NCBI GenBank assembly: GCA_036502005.1
Contig: DASXZH010000065.1
Span: 1 to 31,561, forward strand
Length of the DNA stretch: 31,561 bases
Reading direction: 5' to 3'
Source: DASXZH01 sp036502005
Lineage (GTDB): Bacteria > Armatimonadota > Fimbriimonadia > Fimbriimonadales > Fimbriimonadaceae
Below are positions 16,111-24,031 of the stretch, one piece after another (the stretch's first letter is position 1; the number at the start of each line of letters is the position of its first letter). Both the position numbers and the translations under genes were made by a program. The notes under the pieces were generated by a model. That model did not search any database. It was not told where the DNA came from and saw only the letters and a program-made list of their open reading frames with translations.

Positions 16111-17133
16111 ATGTCACCGAAGTATGCCCTTCTAACTCTGTCTGCAGGCATTTTTGCCATGGCGCTCACTGCTTCGAGCCAAGACCAAACGGTCCCTGCT
16201 GAAAAGGCCTTTAAGAACATTCAATCCTTTAAGGGTGAGCCGGCAAACTCAATCATCCCAGCCATGCAATTTATATCCTTATCGCTAAAGGTTGGTTGCG
16301 ACTATTGCCACGTGCAGGACAGGTCGAGTGACGAGAAGAAGGAGAAGCTGACGGCTCGCGAAATGATCGCGATGACCAAGGACATCAACGCCAAGAATTT
16401 TGGCGGCCGGAACCAGGTGACCTGCGCTACTTGCCATGCTGGCAAAACTCATCCCATGAATCTGCCTCCCGTTCCCGGCGCCGATACTAGAGCGCGCCGA
16501 AGCAACGACGTGGATCCAGTTAAAGTTTTGGCCGATTATCAGGAAGCGGTAGGGGCTGGCGCTTCTCAGAAGATCACTTCCATGTCCATTACCGGCTCGG
16601 GCGTCATGGATGGCAAGGAAGCACCTCTGACGGCGGACTATTCGGGGAACAACTTCATGATCCGCCATCAGAATATTTCGATCGGCACGAATGGGACACA
16701 GCCCTGGTATTCGGATGGAACGCACGTGTACCCCCTGCCTCCCGAGGTTGCTCCTGGCTTCCTTCGCCAGAGCAAGATATTTCTTGGAGCCGACACGCTT
16801 CCCTCTCTGAACAAGCCAAGCGGTGGAACCGCTAAGATCGACGGCAAGGATGTTGTCGATGTGATGGGCACCATCACCGGAGACTCCACCAGAGTGATCC
16901 TTTTCTTTAATAAGGACACCCACCTGCTCGTTCGCGTAACCTATTTGACCCCGACTATTTTAGGCAGCATCCCCGTCATCGTGGACTATTCCGATTACAA
17001 GAAGGTGGATGGCGTTGAAATCCCGATGACAATGGGCATTCATAGTGAGAGCGAATCGATCTGGAAGTTTAAGTCGGTTAAGGCTAATCCCAAGCTGGAT
17101 TCGAAGGAGTTCGATCCTCCGAAGGGATCTTAG
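16111..17133 (+). CDS. Secreted dihaem c-type cytochrome, photosynthetic reaction centre cytochrome family-like
   Basis: A 340-residue exported protein: signal peptide at about residues 1-22, then a helical domain with two haem sites, CDYCH at 63-67 and CATCH at 105-109. Met52 in the AMQFISLSLKVGCDYCH stretch is a likely axial ligand. This is the layout of the reaction-centre cytochrome family, which in non-phototrophs (acidobacteria and relatives) occurs on many secreted proteins. The remaining 200 residues form a beta-rich domain (SITGSGVMDGKEAPLTADYS, then VRVTYLTPTILGSIPVIVDYSDYKKVDGVEIP) resembling lipoprotein-carrier-like domains. The upstream extension of the frame to 16024 lacks signal-peptide character. 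Likely periplasmic electron transfer; partner unknown. Confidence 0.82.
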   Translation: MSPKYALLTLSAGIFAMALTASSQDQTVPAEKAFKNIQSFKGEPANSIIPAMQFISLSLKVGCDYCHVQDRSSDEKKEKLTAREMIAMTKDINAKNFGGRNQVTCATCHAGKTHPMNLPPVPGADTRARRSNDVDPVKVLADYQEAVGAGASQKITSMSITGSGVMDGKEAPLTADYSGNNFMIRHQNISIGTNGTQPWYSDGTHVYPLPPEVAPGFLRQSKIFLGADTLPSLNKPSGGTAKIDGKDVVDVMGTITGDSTRVILFFNKDTHLLVRVTYLTPTILGSIPVIVDYSDYKKVDGVEIPMTMGIHSESESIWKFKSVKANPKLDSKEFDPPKGS

Positions 17134-17173
17134 GTTGATACCGGCTGACACAAACCCGAGCAAAGTCCCTTAA

Positions 17174-17357
17174 GCCCTCTCCCGCTTCGTTCCTCAGCGA
17201 CCTCTCCTCGAGGAGAGATGAATAGTTTTGTGGCCATCCAATCTGCTGCCCATTAAGGAAATTCGGTTACTGCGGCCAACTTTGAATGCGGGTCAAACAT
17301 TCATCTCTCCTTGAGGAGAGGTCGGTAAGCGAGTCCGCGAGCGAACCGGGAGAGGGC
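17174..17357. repeat. MITE-like element with inverted ~55-bp ends
   Basis: This gap of about 300 bases between convergent genes holds a 184-base unit. The left end (17174-17223, starting GCCCTCTCCCG and ending GGAGAGATGAAT) recurs as an inverted copy at 17299-17357, with a roughly 10-base indel in the middle of the arm. Each arm contains its own palindrome, CTCTCCTCGAGGAGAG at 17202-17217 and CTCTCCTTGAGGAGAG on the right. A third, partial copy lies at about 31408-31433. The inner 75 bases have no coding potential. It could act as a bidirectional terminator for the cytochrome gene and hydA. Confidence 0.7.
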
Positions 17358-17439
17358 GAACAGAGCTTGCAAGAGTTGGATGGAATGCGCAGAGGTTTTG
17401 CAAATACCTCCCAATGTTAGCTAGAACGTTCGAGCCCTT

Positions 17440-18822
17440 TTAAAAATGGTTCGGCTCTCTCTTCAGCATTTTCCCAATCCCTTTCTGCCCCACAAACTCG
17501 CCGTCTCGTGCCTGGATCTTGCCGCGAACGGTAACCACCGAAGGGCGGCCCAAAATCTCCATGCCTTCAAAGCCGTTGTAGTCGTTGTTGGCGTGCTGGG
17601 TCTTGGCCGAAATCGTGCCTTTGTAGCTAGGATCGTAAATCACTAAATCAGCATCGCTGCCAATCGCAATCGTCCCTTTCCGCGGATACAGACCAAAAAG
17701 CTTTGCCACCTTTGTGCTTGCGACGTCCACAAACCGGTGGATATCCAAAATGCCCGTCTTCACGCCATAGGTGTAAAGCAAGTTGACTCGCTCCTCAATT
17801 CCCGGGATCCCATTTGGAATAGCAGTGAAGCCATCCTTTCCAAGCCCGAATTTCTGCGAAGTATCGAACGGACAATGGTCGGTCCCAACAGTGTCAATCA
17901 AACCTGATCCCAAAGCGTTCCAAAGTGATTTCTGATTTCGTTTATCACGCAGCGGAGGCGACATTACGTGCTTCATGCCTTCCACGCCCGGCCTTTCGGC
18001 ATAAGTTTTGTCGAGCAAAAAATGCGGCAAAACGGACTCAACCGAGAGCCGAACGCCGCGTTCTTTGGCCTCAATCGCGGCTTGCAAAGCCGGTTCGCAG
18101 GAAAGGTGCACCACATAGCCGGCAGCGCCTGTATTCTCAAGGAAGGTTGCAAACCGAGTCGTTCCTTCCGCTTCGACAGATTCCGGCCTACTTGGCTCGT
18201 GCCATTCCGGTCCCGTCTTCCCTTCGGAAATCAGCATCGCCTGAAGCTGAGCCACTAGTTCCGCGTTCTCGCAGTGCGCGGTAACGATGACGCCGAGCTT
18301 TTTGGCAAGGGTCATCGTTTGGTACATCTCAACATCCTCAACCCCAAAGAACCCTTTGTAGGAAAGGAAGATCTTGAATGAGCTGATCCCATCCTTTACG
18401 ATTTCTTCCAGTTGAGCTGGCGTGTCATCCGTGAACTTGGTAACCGACATATGGAAGGTGTAATCGCAGGCGCTGTTTCCCTCCGCCTTCGATTTCCAAA
18501 GGTGGTAACCCTCCAAGGCATCGTCCTTCCTTGAGGGGCAGCACATTTCGATAAAGGTGGTTGTTCCCCCGCATAACGCTGCGATGCTGGCCGTTTCGTG
18601 CGTGTCCTTGGCAAAAGTCGCCATGAATGGCAAATACACATGAACGTGAGGATCGATAAAGCCGGGGAATATGAGCTTTCCGCTGGCGTCTTTCGTTTCT
18701 GTTCCTGGGGGCACCTCTAAGTTGTGGCCAATCCTCGAGATGGTCTCATCTTCGACATAGATATCCGCCTTATAGCGAGTATCCGCTGTAACGATTTCTC
18801 CGTTTGTGATTAATAGGCTCAT
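17440..18822 (-). CDS. hydA: Dihydropyrimidinase
   Basis: Zinc amidohydrolase that opens dihydrouracil or dihydrothymine to N-carbamoyl-beta-alanine (or the isobutyrate analogue), second step of reductive pyrimidine degradation. The 460-residue product shows the metal ligands His59 and His61 (DPHVHVYLPF), carbamylated Lys150 (ISSFKIFLSYKG), His183 (TAHCENAE), His239 (YVVHLSC) and Asp315 (GTDHCPFD). The SSFKIFLSYKG loop and gene context favour dihydropyrimidinase over hydantoinase or allantoinase. The start at 18822 gives MSLLITNGEIV; the frame runs further upstream through a GTGATAA tandem repeat, giving an implausible LITYHLS-type extension. No Shine-Dalgarno precedes the ATG because the repeat occupies that space. 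Follows preA by 114 bases. Confidence 0.92.
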   Translation of the reverse strand: MSLLITNGEIVTADTRYKADIYVEDETISRIGHNLEVPPGTETKDASGKLIFPGFIDPHVHVYLPFMATFAKDTHETASIAALCGGTTTFIEMCCPSRKDDALEGYHLWKSKAEGNSACDYTFHMSVTKFTDDTPAQLEEIVKDGISSFKIFLSYKGFFGVEDVEMYQTMTLAKKLGVIVTAHCENAELVAQLQAMLISEGKTGPEWHEPSRPESVEAEGTTRFATFLENTGAAGYVVHLSCEPALQAAIEAKERGVRLSVESVLPHFLLDKTYAERPGVEGMKHVMSPPLRDKRNQKSLWNALGSGLIDTVGTDHCPFDTSQKFGLGKDGFTAIPNGIPGIEERVNLLYTYGVKTGILDIHRFVDVASTKVAKLFGLYPRKGTIAIGSDADLVIYDPSYKGTISAKTQHANNDYNGFEGMEILGRPSVVTVRGKIQARDGEFVGQKGIGKMLKREPNHF

Positions 18823-18831
18823 GGGTGAAAG

Positions 18832-18866
18832 GTGATAAGTGATAAGTGATAAGTGATAAGTGATAA
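18832..18866. repeat. Five perfect tandem copies of GTGATAA
   Basis: Five uninterrupted 7-base units occupy the space 10-44 bases upstream of the hydA ATG, where the ribosome binding site should be. Seven-base units shift the reading frame with each copy gained or lost. Read on the hydA strand the units are TTATCAC. Confidence 0.9.
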
Positions 18867-18900
18867 GGAACCGAACCTGGGAGAACTCAAGATTTACCAA

Positions 18901-18930
18901 GCCGAAAACCGAAGGCCGAATGCCTAAGGC
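18901..18930. repeat. Family B intergenic repeat
   Basis: GCCGAAAACCGAAGGCCGAA followed by TGCCTAAGGC, a copy of the GGCATTCGG/GGCCTTCGG repeat in reverse sense, immediately 3' of preA. Confidence 0.65.
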
Positions 18931-18936
18931 CCTCCC

Positions 18937-20322
18937 CTAATGTATTTCTATCCCCTTTTCCTCCCGATATTTATTCATAGCTTCCCAATTCTCCGTAACT
19001 TCGGGTTGGTGCTGGGTTATCTCATACCAAGTGGTAGAAGACCTCTTCTGAGGCACCTCTACCATGGAAATGCAGTCCACAACCGGGCAAACGTTGTAGC
19101 AAAGCCGGCAACCAACGCAATCTTCTTCCCGAACCACCGGCTGCGGACGAGAACCCACTGCTTCGTCCTTCCCGTTCTCGCGAGAAGAATAACTATGAGG
19201 CAATACCACCGCCCCATCCGAGGAAACCAAATCGATGCATTGGTGTGCCGTGTCATTGCAAGCCACATAACACAGGTCGCATTTAATGCATTTCTCCTCG
19301 CTAATGCGAGCCACGGCAGCAAACGATAGATCGAAGTCCTTAAAATCGGATACCCGGTTGAGGCTCTTTCCTTTCACATCCTCAATCGAGTTTAGCCCCT
19401 TCGAATCCAGCCAGCGCGAGAGCCCATCGCACATGTCTTCTACAATTCTGAATCCATAGTGCATGGCTGCCGTGCAGACCTGCAAGCTCCCAGCGCCAAG
19501 CAGCAGAAACTCAGCCCCATCGCGCCAGGTTGTAATCCCACCCATGCCCGAGATCGGAATGCCGGAAGCAGCTACAGTTGGGTCCGTTGCAACCGCAGAA
19601 AGCATGTTCAAGGCTATCGGCTTCACGGCCGGGCCGGCGTATCCTCCGTGGCCGCCTTTGCCGCCAATACTCGGTTGGATCTCAAAAGAATCCAGATCAA
19701 CTGCTGTTATTGAATTGATCGTGTTGATCAGCGAGATCCCGTCCGCGCCAGCGGCGACCGCTGCCCGCGCCGGATAGACGATGTTTGTGATGTTTGGGGT
19801 CAGCTTCACAATAACCGGGATGGAAGCTGCATTCTTAACCCATGAAGTGATCTGCTCGCAATACTCCGGCACCTGGCCAACCGCGCTTCCCATTCCTCGC
19901 TCGCTCATCCCATGAGGGCAGCCGTAGTTAAGCTCGATCCCGTCGGCGCCTGTGTCCTCAATCTGACGAACGATCTCGTACCAAGCCTCGGGTTTGGATT
20001 CCACCATGGCTGAAACAATAACGGCCCGATCCGGCCAAGCTCGCTTTATTTCCCGAATCTCGCGCAGATTGACTTCCAACGGCCGATCTGAAATCAGCTC
20101 GACGTTATTGATGCCCAGCATCCGCTGTCCTCCGTAATGCCATGCTCCGTACCGATTGGAGACATTCAAAACAGGAGGGCCAACCGTTTTCCAAACCGCC
20201 CCGCCCCACCCTGCTTCGAAAGCCTTGTGAACCTGGAAGCCGGAGTTGCTTGGCGGCGCCGAGGCTAGCCAAAACGGATTTGGGGACTTGATCCCTGCGA
20301 AGTTGATGCTGAGATCCGCCAT
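18937..20322 (-). CDS. preA: NAD-dependent dihydropyrimidine dehydrogenase, subunit PreA
   Basis: FMN- and iron-sulfur-containing catalytic subunit that reduces uracil or thymine to the dihydro form with electrons from PreT. The 461-residue product has a dihydroorotate-dehydrogenase-like barrel (NPFWLASAPPSNSGF near the start; ELNYGCPHGMSERGMGSAVGQ at about 125-145; VKLTPNITNIV; LINTINSITAVDLDSF; SGMGGITTWRDGAEFLLLGA). A C-terminal ferredoxin domain follows with CIKCDLCYVAC and CVGCRLCYNVCP, binding two [4Fe-4S] clusters. The Cys used as acid in mammalian enzyme (LACGQ) is Val here (SAVGQ), which as I recall is normal for bacterial PreA. The ATG directly abuts the preT stop, so the two are co-translated. 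Confidence 0.94.
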   Translation of the reverse strand: MADLSINFAGIKSPNPFWLASAPPSNSGFQVHKAFEAGWGGAVWKTVGPPVLNVSNRYGAWHYGGQRMLGINNVELISDRPLEVNLREIREIKRAWPDRAVIVSAMVESKPEAWYEIVRQIEDTGADGIELNYGCPHGMSERGMGSAVGQVPEYCEQITSWVKNAASIPVIVKLTPNITNIVYPARAAVAAGADGISLINTINSITAVDLDSFEIQPSIGGKGGHGGYAGPAVKPIALNMLSAVATDPTVAASGIPISGMGGITTWRDGAEFLLLGAGSLQVCTAAMHYGFRIVEDMCDGLSRWLDSKGLNSIEDVKGKSLNRVSDFKDFDLSFAAVARISEEKCIKCDLCYVACNDTAHQCIDLVSSDGAVVLPHSYSSRENGKDEAVGSRPQPVVREEDCVGCRLCYNVCPVVDCISMVEVPQKRSSTTWYEITQHQPEVTENWEAMNKYREEKGIEIH

Positions 20323-21633
20323 TTAAGCATTCACCAACTTCTTGTGGATTGCCGCTGCCGCTAGCTTGCCGTCCTGAACCGCCATCACTGTTGAAGCCGC
20401 GCCTCTGTGACGGACGCAGTCGCCACCCGCAAACACGCCCGGCAGGTTCGTTTGAAAGTCTTCGTTCACCTTTAGGTAGCCGCGCTCAGTTTCTAGCCCC
20501 AGCGACTTTGCCAAGCTAGGCTTCTCTTGGCCGATTGCCTTGACGACGAGGTCCACATCGAGAACAAATTCTGAACCGGAAATCCGTGTCGGAATCGGCC
20601 GATCGGAAGAATCTCTTGCCCCTAACTGCATTAAAACGCATTCCAATCCTGTGACCTTACCGGCTTCAACCAAAACCCGCGAAGGTTGCGAAAGGAACCG
20701 AAATTCAACTCCCTCCGCCTTTATAAACTCATATTCGTGGGGATAGGCGGTCATCTCTTTGTCCGTTCTTCGGTAAACGACCGTAACCCGATTCGAACCC
20801 AGCCGCTTGGCAATCGTCGCGCAGTCTATGGCCGTGTTTCCCGCTCCAATCACGGCCACATGATTGCCGAGCTCTACTTCGGAACGCCGGATTTTGCTGC
20901 GCTCCACGTAATCAAGCCCATCCAATATGTGTTCCTCTCCAGGGATGCCTAGATTCGGGCTTGCTTCCAACCCCAGGGCCAGAAAAACCGCATCATAGCT
21001 CTTTTGCAGTTCGGTCAAACTCAAGGAACAGCCTAACTCGCGCCCACTTTCAACCTTAACACCCAACCTAGAAAGCATCTCGACTTCGTAAAGAGCAATT
21101 TCTTTTGGCTCTCGAAGCGTGATGATCCCGTAAGTAGAAAGCCCGCCAGGAAGATCTCGTTTCTCAAGAACTGTCACTTCGTAGCCAAGCTTGGCGAGTT
21201 CACCCGCGCAAGAGAGCCCGGCTGGCCCCGCCCCAACCACTGCGATCTTGCCCTTCCCAACCGAACTCATTTTAACCGGAAAAACTCCAGCGGAGGCAGC
21301 CGCATCCATGGCAAAACGCTGGAGCCGGCCAATCGTTATCGGCCTATGCTCGTGCTGCAAAACGCATGCTCCTTCGCAAAGCTCTTGAACCGGGCAGACG
21401 CGGGAGCATGTTGCTCCCAACAGGTTACTCTCCAAAATCGCGGCGGCCGATCCGATCAGGTTGCCTGTCGAAATCTTTTTAATGAAGCGAGGAACGTCGA
21501 TATGGGTTGGGCAGGCATGAGTACAAGGCGCGTCGTAGCAGTTCAGGCAGCGGTTGGATTCAACGAGGGCCTCTTGGGTGGTTAGAGGGGGCAGAAGTTC
21601 GCCAAGCGGATCAGTGAGGAAGGCATCTGTCAC
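20323..21633 (-). CDS. preT: NAD-dependent dihydropyrimidine dehydrogenase, subunit PreT
   Basis: FAD-containing electron-input subunit, GltD-like, passing electrons from NAD(P)H to PreA. The N-terminal iron-sulfur domain has CLNCYDAPCTHACPTHIDVP and ATCSRVCPVQELCEGAC. An FAD Rossmann motif IAVVGAGPAGLSCAGELA lies near 130, a second nucleotide site VAVIGAGNTAIDCATIA near 260, and PGVFAGGDCVRHRGAASTVMAV near the C-terminus. I chose the GTG at 21633 because AGGGG lies 7 bases upstream; a TTG at 21639 is in frame but too close to that site. A 14-bp perfect palindrome overlaps the ribosome binding site region. First gene of the preT-preA-hydA set. Confidence 0.93.
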   Translation of the reverse strand: MTDAFLTDPLGELLPPLTTQEALVESNRCLNCYDAPCTHACPTHIDVPRFIKKISTGNLIGSAAAILESNLLGATCSRVCPVQELCEGACVLQHEHRPITIGRLQRFAMDAAASAGVFPVKMSSVGKGKIAVVGAGPAGLSCAGELAKLGYEVTVLEKRDLPGGLSTYGIITLREPKEIALYEVEMLSRLGVKVESGRELGCSLSLTELQKSYDAVFLALGLEASPNLGIPGEEHILDGLDYVERSKIRRSEVELGNHVAVIGAGNTAIDCATIAKRLGSNRVTVVYRRTDKEMTAYPHEYEFIKAEGVEFRFLSQPSRVLVEAGKVTGLECVLMQLGARDSSDRPIPTRISGSEFVLDVDLVVKAIGQEKPSLAKSLGLETERGYLKVNEDFQTNLPGVFAGGDCVRHRGAASTVMAVQDGKLAAAAIHKKLVNA

Positions 21634-21642
21634 CGCCAAACC

Positions 21643-21656
21643 CCTAGTCGACTAGG
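21643..21656. promoter_or_regulatory. 14-bp perfect palindrome, candidate operator of the pyrimidine locus
   Basis: CCTAGTCGACTAGG is a perfect palindrome overlapping the preT Shine-Dalgarno, in the gap between the divergent halves of the pyrimidine degradation locus. Placement fits a repressor site for preTA-hydA. No regulator gene is in the window. Confidence 0.4.
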
Positions 21657-21818
21657 CTGCAACGCCGTGCCTTCGGGTTTCCCTGACTTTTCGCGATTTC
21701 TCAAAGACACAAAACACAAAACACAAGACATTTAGCCTTCGCCTTTTAACCCTCACGGGGAAACATCCATTGTAACACCCTTTACCGGGTTTGGCAAATC
21801 GGAATGTAAACTGCGCCA
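21657..21818. promoter_or_regulatory. Divergent intergenic region with candidate leaderless promoter for the aldo/keto reductase gene
   Basis: On the plus strand TAAACT (TANNNT type) at 21807-21812 ends 6 bases before the ATG at 21819, and no Shine-Dalgarno is present, suggesting a leaderless transcript. An A/C-rich tract of ACAAAAC units lies at 21708-21730. No clear -35 box or hairpin is visible. Confidence 0.4.
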
Positions 21819-22703
21819 ATGGAATGGACGCGACCTTTCGGCAACACTGGCTTCACCGTAACTGCACTTGGCCTCGGAGGGGGCCAAGTTGGCAATAAGG
21901 AACTGAGCGAAGCCGAAGCGGAACGCTTTCTTAATAACGTTCTCGACCAGGGCATCACCCTCATCGATACGGCCCGGGGCTATGGCCTCTCCGAAGAACG
22001 AATCGGTAAATACATCTCACACAGAAGAAGCGAGTTCGTCCTCTCCACAAAAGTCGGCTACTCAATCGATGGTTTCGAAGACTGGACGCCAGCCATCATT
22101 CCGGCCGGAATTGAGCGGGCGCTTAAGCTTCTTAAAACCGACGTTCTCGACGTCGTTCATCTCCACTCCTGCCCGCTTGAAACCCTAAAAACGGGCGGCG
22201 TGGCGGAAGCCCTCGTCAAGTGCAAAGAGGAAGGCAAAATCAAGATTGCAAGTTATTCAGGAGAGAACGAAGAACTCGAATGGGCGATCCAAAGCGGTCT
22301 TTTCGGCAGCGTTCAAACATCGGTGAACCCTACTGACCAACGCTCGCTCCACAACTACATTCCCCAAGCGGCCGCGAAAGGAATGGGGGTGATTGGCAAG
22401 CGCCCTAACTCCAATGCGTTTTGGACCCATGCCTCCAGACCGATAGGAGATTATTCCGAAGAATATTGGGTTCGGTGGCACGCCATGAAGGCAAGCGCCG
22501 ATGGCATGGATATGCAAGAGTTGGTTGTCCGCTTCGCCACGCATGCGCCTGGCGTTTCCACCGCCATCTTCGGCACTGCCAATGTCGATCACTTCAACAA
22601 GAACATTGAGCTAGCCAAAAAAGGACCGCTTCCAGAAGAACTCATTGACTCTCTTACAACGGCATTTAAGGCGCACGATAAAGGTTGGACGGGCCAGATT
22701 TAG
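21819..22703 (+). CDS. Aldo/keto reductase family protein
   Basis: NAD(P)H-dependent oxidoreductase of the aldo/keto reductase barrel fold, 294 residues. The catalytic tetrad is visible as Asp50 and Tyr55 (LIDTARGYGLSEERIGK), Lys78 (LSTKVGY) and His116 (VVHLHSC). C-terminal LVVRFATHAPGVSTAIFGTANVDHFNKNIE is the usual cofactor-binding end. It opens the plus-strand half of the pyrimidine locus, 37 bases before the aminotransferase. Acting on malonate semialdehyde or a related aldehyde would fit the context, but that is inference; the sequence itself does not fix a substrate. Confidence 0.85.
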   Translation: MEWTRPFGNTGFTVTALGLGGGQVGNKELSEAEAERFLNNVLDQGITLIDTARGYGLSEERIGKYISHRRSEFVLSTKVGYSIDGFEDWTPAIIPAGIERALKLLKTDVLDVVHLHSCPLETLKTGGVAEALVKCKEEGKIKIASYSGENEELEWAIQSGLFGSVQTSVNPTDQRSLHNYIPQAAAKGMGVIGKRPNSNAFWTHASRPIGDYSEEYWVRWHAMKASADGMDMQELVVRFATHAPGVSTAIFGTANVDHFNKNIELAKKGPLPEELIDSLTTAFKAHDKGWTGQI

Positions 22704-22726
22704 CCAAATTTCTTAACAATTCGTGC

Positions 22727-22732
22727 TATCTT
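22727..22732 (+). promoter_or_regulatory. Candidate -10 box for the aminotransferase gene
   Basis: TATCTT (TANNNT type) ends 8 bases before the GTG start at 22741. No Shine-Dalgarno lies upstream, so a leaderless transcript starting at the GTG is plausible, separate from the upstream gene. Confidence 0.35.
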
Positions 22733-22740
22733 CATAAATC

Positions 22741-24027
22741 GTGTCTGAATCAGTAAGAAAGCAGAAAGAGTTCCTATTCCCCGCTGTTGCCATGTACTAT
22801 CAGGAGCCCCTGGCTCTTGTTAAAGGTGAGGGAATGTACGTCTGGGATGACAAGAACGACCGCTATCTGGATTGTTTTGGCGGCATTCTCACCGTTAGCG
22901 TCGGCCACGCGAACCCGGCCGTCGTAAAAGCCCAGGTCGATCAACTCCATAAAATCTCGCACACGAGCACCGTTTATGCGAATGAGAACCAGTCAAATCT
23001 GGCCGAGAAGTTGGCCGAGATCATGCCTGGCAAACTCAAGAAGACGTTCTTTACAAACTCCGGAACCGAAGCCGACGATACAGCGGTCTTAGCCGCTAAA
23101 ACCTATACAAAACGACAAGAGATCGTGGTCCTGCGCCACAGCTACAGCGGCCGTTCGGCGACCGCACTTTCCGCCGTTGGACACCACAACTGGAGGCCGA
23201 TTCCGGCGCAGGTGGCAGGCTTTGTCCACGCCCACGCTCCTTATTGCTATCGGTGCCCGTTCCATCTCAAATATCCAAGCTGCAATTTGCAATGCGCCGA
23301 GGATATGGAAGAGCTGATTCAGACCACCACCACCGGCGAAATAGCGGCCTTCATGGCTGAGCCTATTTTGGGAGTAGGTGGATTCGTCGTGCCCCCTCCC
23401 GGCTACTTCGAAAGGGCCGTCGAGATTGCCAAGAAACATGGCGGACTCTTCATTGCCGACGAAGTTCAAACCGGATGGGGCCGAACAGGCACCAAATGGT
23501 TCGGTATCGAGCATTGGGATGTTGAGCCCGATATCATCACCTCCGCCAAGGGTATGGGCAATGGCGCCCCCATCGCGATTACAACCGCCACGCCCGAGGT
23601 CGCCGATGCCTTCCCCGGCATGTCGATTTGCACTTTCGGCGGCAATCCGGTTTCCACCGCTGCCGCTCTCGCCGTCATCAAGGAGATCGAGGACAAGCAG
23701 CTAAAGGAAAATGCCCAGATGGTGGGCGAGTATTTCGGGGGCAAGCTAGAAGAGCTGAAAGACAAGCATTCCGTTATTGGCGATGTTCGAGGAATGGGTC
23801 TCATGCGAGGCGTTGAACTTGTGAAAGACCGTGAAACCAAGGAGCCCGCGCCGAAAGCGGTTGCCCAGGTCTTTGAAGGCGCCAAGAAGCGCGGCGTGCT
23901 CATCGGCAAAGGCGGTCTTTATGGCAACACCCTGCGACTTGGCCCTCCCCTTATTGCGACTAAGAGCGACATCGACGAACTCATCTCCGCGCTGGATGGC
24001 GCATTCTCCGAAGTGAGCTTAAACTAA
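22741..24027 (+). CDS. Class III PLP-dependent aminotransferase, probable beta-alanine aminotransferase
   Basis: Fold type I transaminase of 428 residues. It has FFTNSGTEADDTAV at about 103-115, HSYSGRSATAL at about 133-143, the cofactor Asp240 in FIADEVQTGWGRTG, and the PLP Lys270 in TSAKGMGNGAPIA. An insertion-like Cys-rich segment, APYCYRCPF, then YPSCNLQCAED, is typical of the AGXT2-like branch (alanine-glyoxylate or beta-alanine-pyruvate aminotransferases). Being followed 5 bases later by mmsA and divergent from preTA-hydA, its likely job is converting beta-alanine (or 3-aminoisobutyrate) to malonate (or methylmalonate) semialdehyde. The GTG start is the only good candidate. Confidence 0.88.
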   Translation: MSESVRKQKEFLFPAVAMYYQEPLALVKGEGMYVWDDKNDRYLDCFGGILTVSVGHANPAVVKAQVDQLHKISHTSTVYANENQSNLAEKLAEIMPGKLKKTFFTNSGTEADDTAVLAAKTYTKRQEIVVLRHSYSGRSATALSAVGHHNWRPIPAQVAGFVHAHAPYCYRCPFHLKYPSCNLQCAEDMEELIQTTTTGEIAAFMAEPILGVGGFVVPPPGYFERAVEIAKKHGGLFIADEVQTGWGRTGTKWFGIEHWDVEPDIITSAKGMGNGAPIAITTATPEVADAFPGMSICTFGGNPVSTAAALAVIKEIEDKQLKENAQMVGEYFGGKLEELKDKHSVIGDVRGMGLMRGVELVKDRETKEPAPKAVAQVFEGAKKRGVLIGKGGLYGNTLRLGPPLIATKSDIDELISALDGAFSEVSLN

Positions 24028-24031
24028 GACC

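Noticed and set aside
18832..18866. Short direct repeats considered as a CRISPR array
   Set aside because: Units are 7 bases with no spacers.
18823..18900. N-terminal extension of HydA reading LITYHLSLITYHLS
   Set aside because: It is encoded by the GTGATAA tandem repeat and flanking intergenic sequence; normal dihydropyrimidinases start at the MSLLITNGE position.
19940..19990. Apparent loss of the catalytic Cys in PreA (SAVGQ instead of LACGQ)
   Set aside because: As I recall bacterial PreA proteins have this form, so it is a difference from the mammalian enzyme and not a defect.
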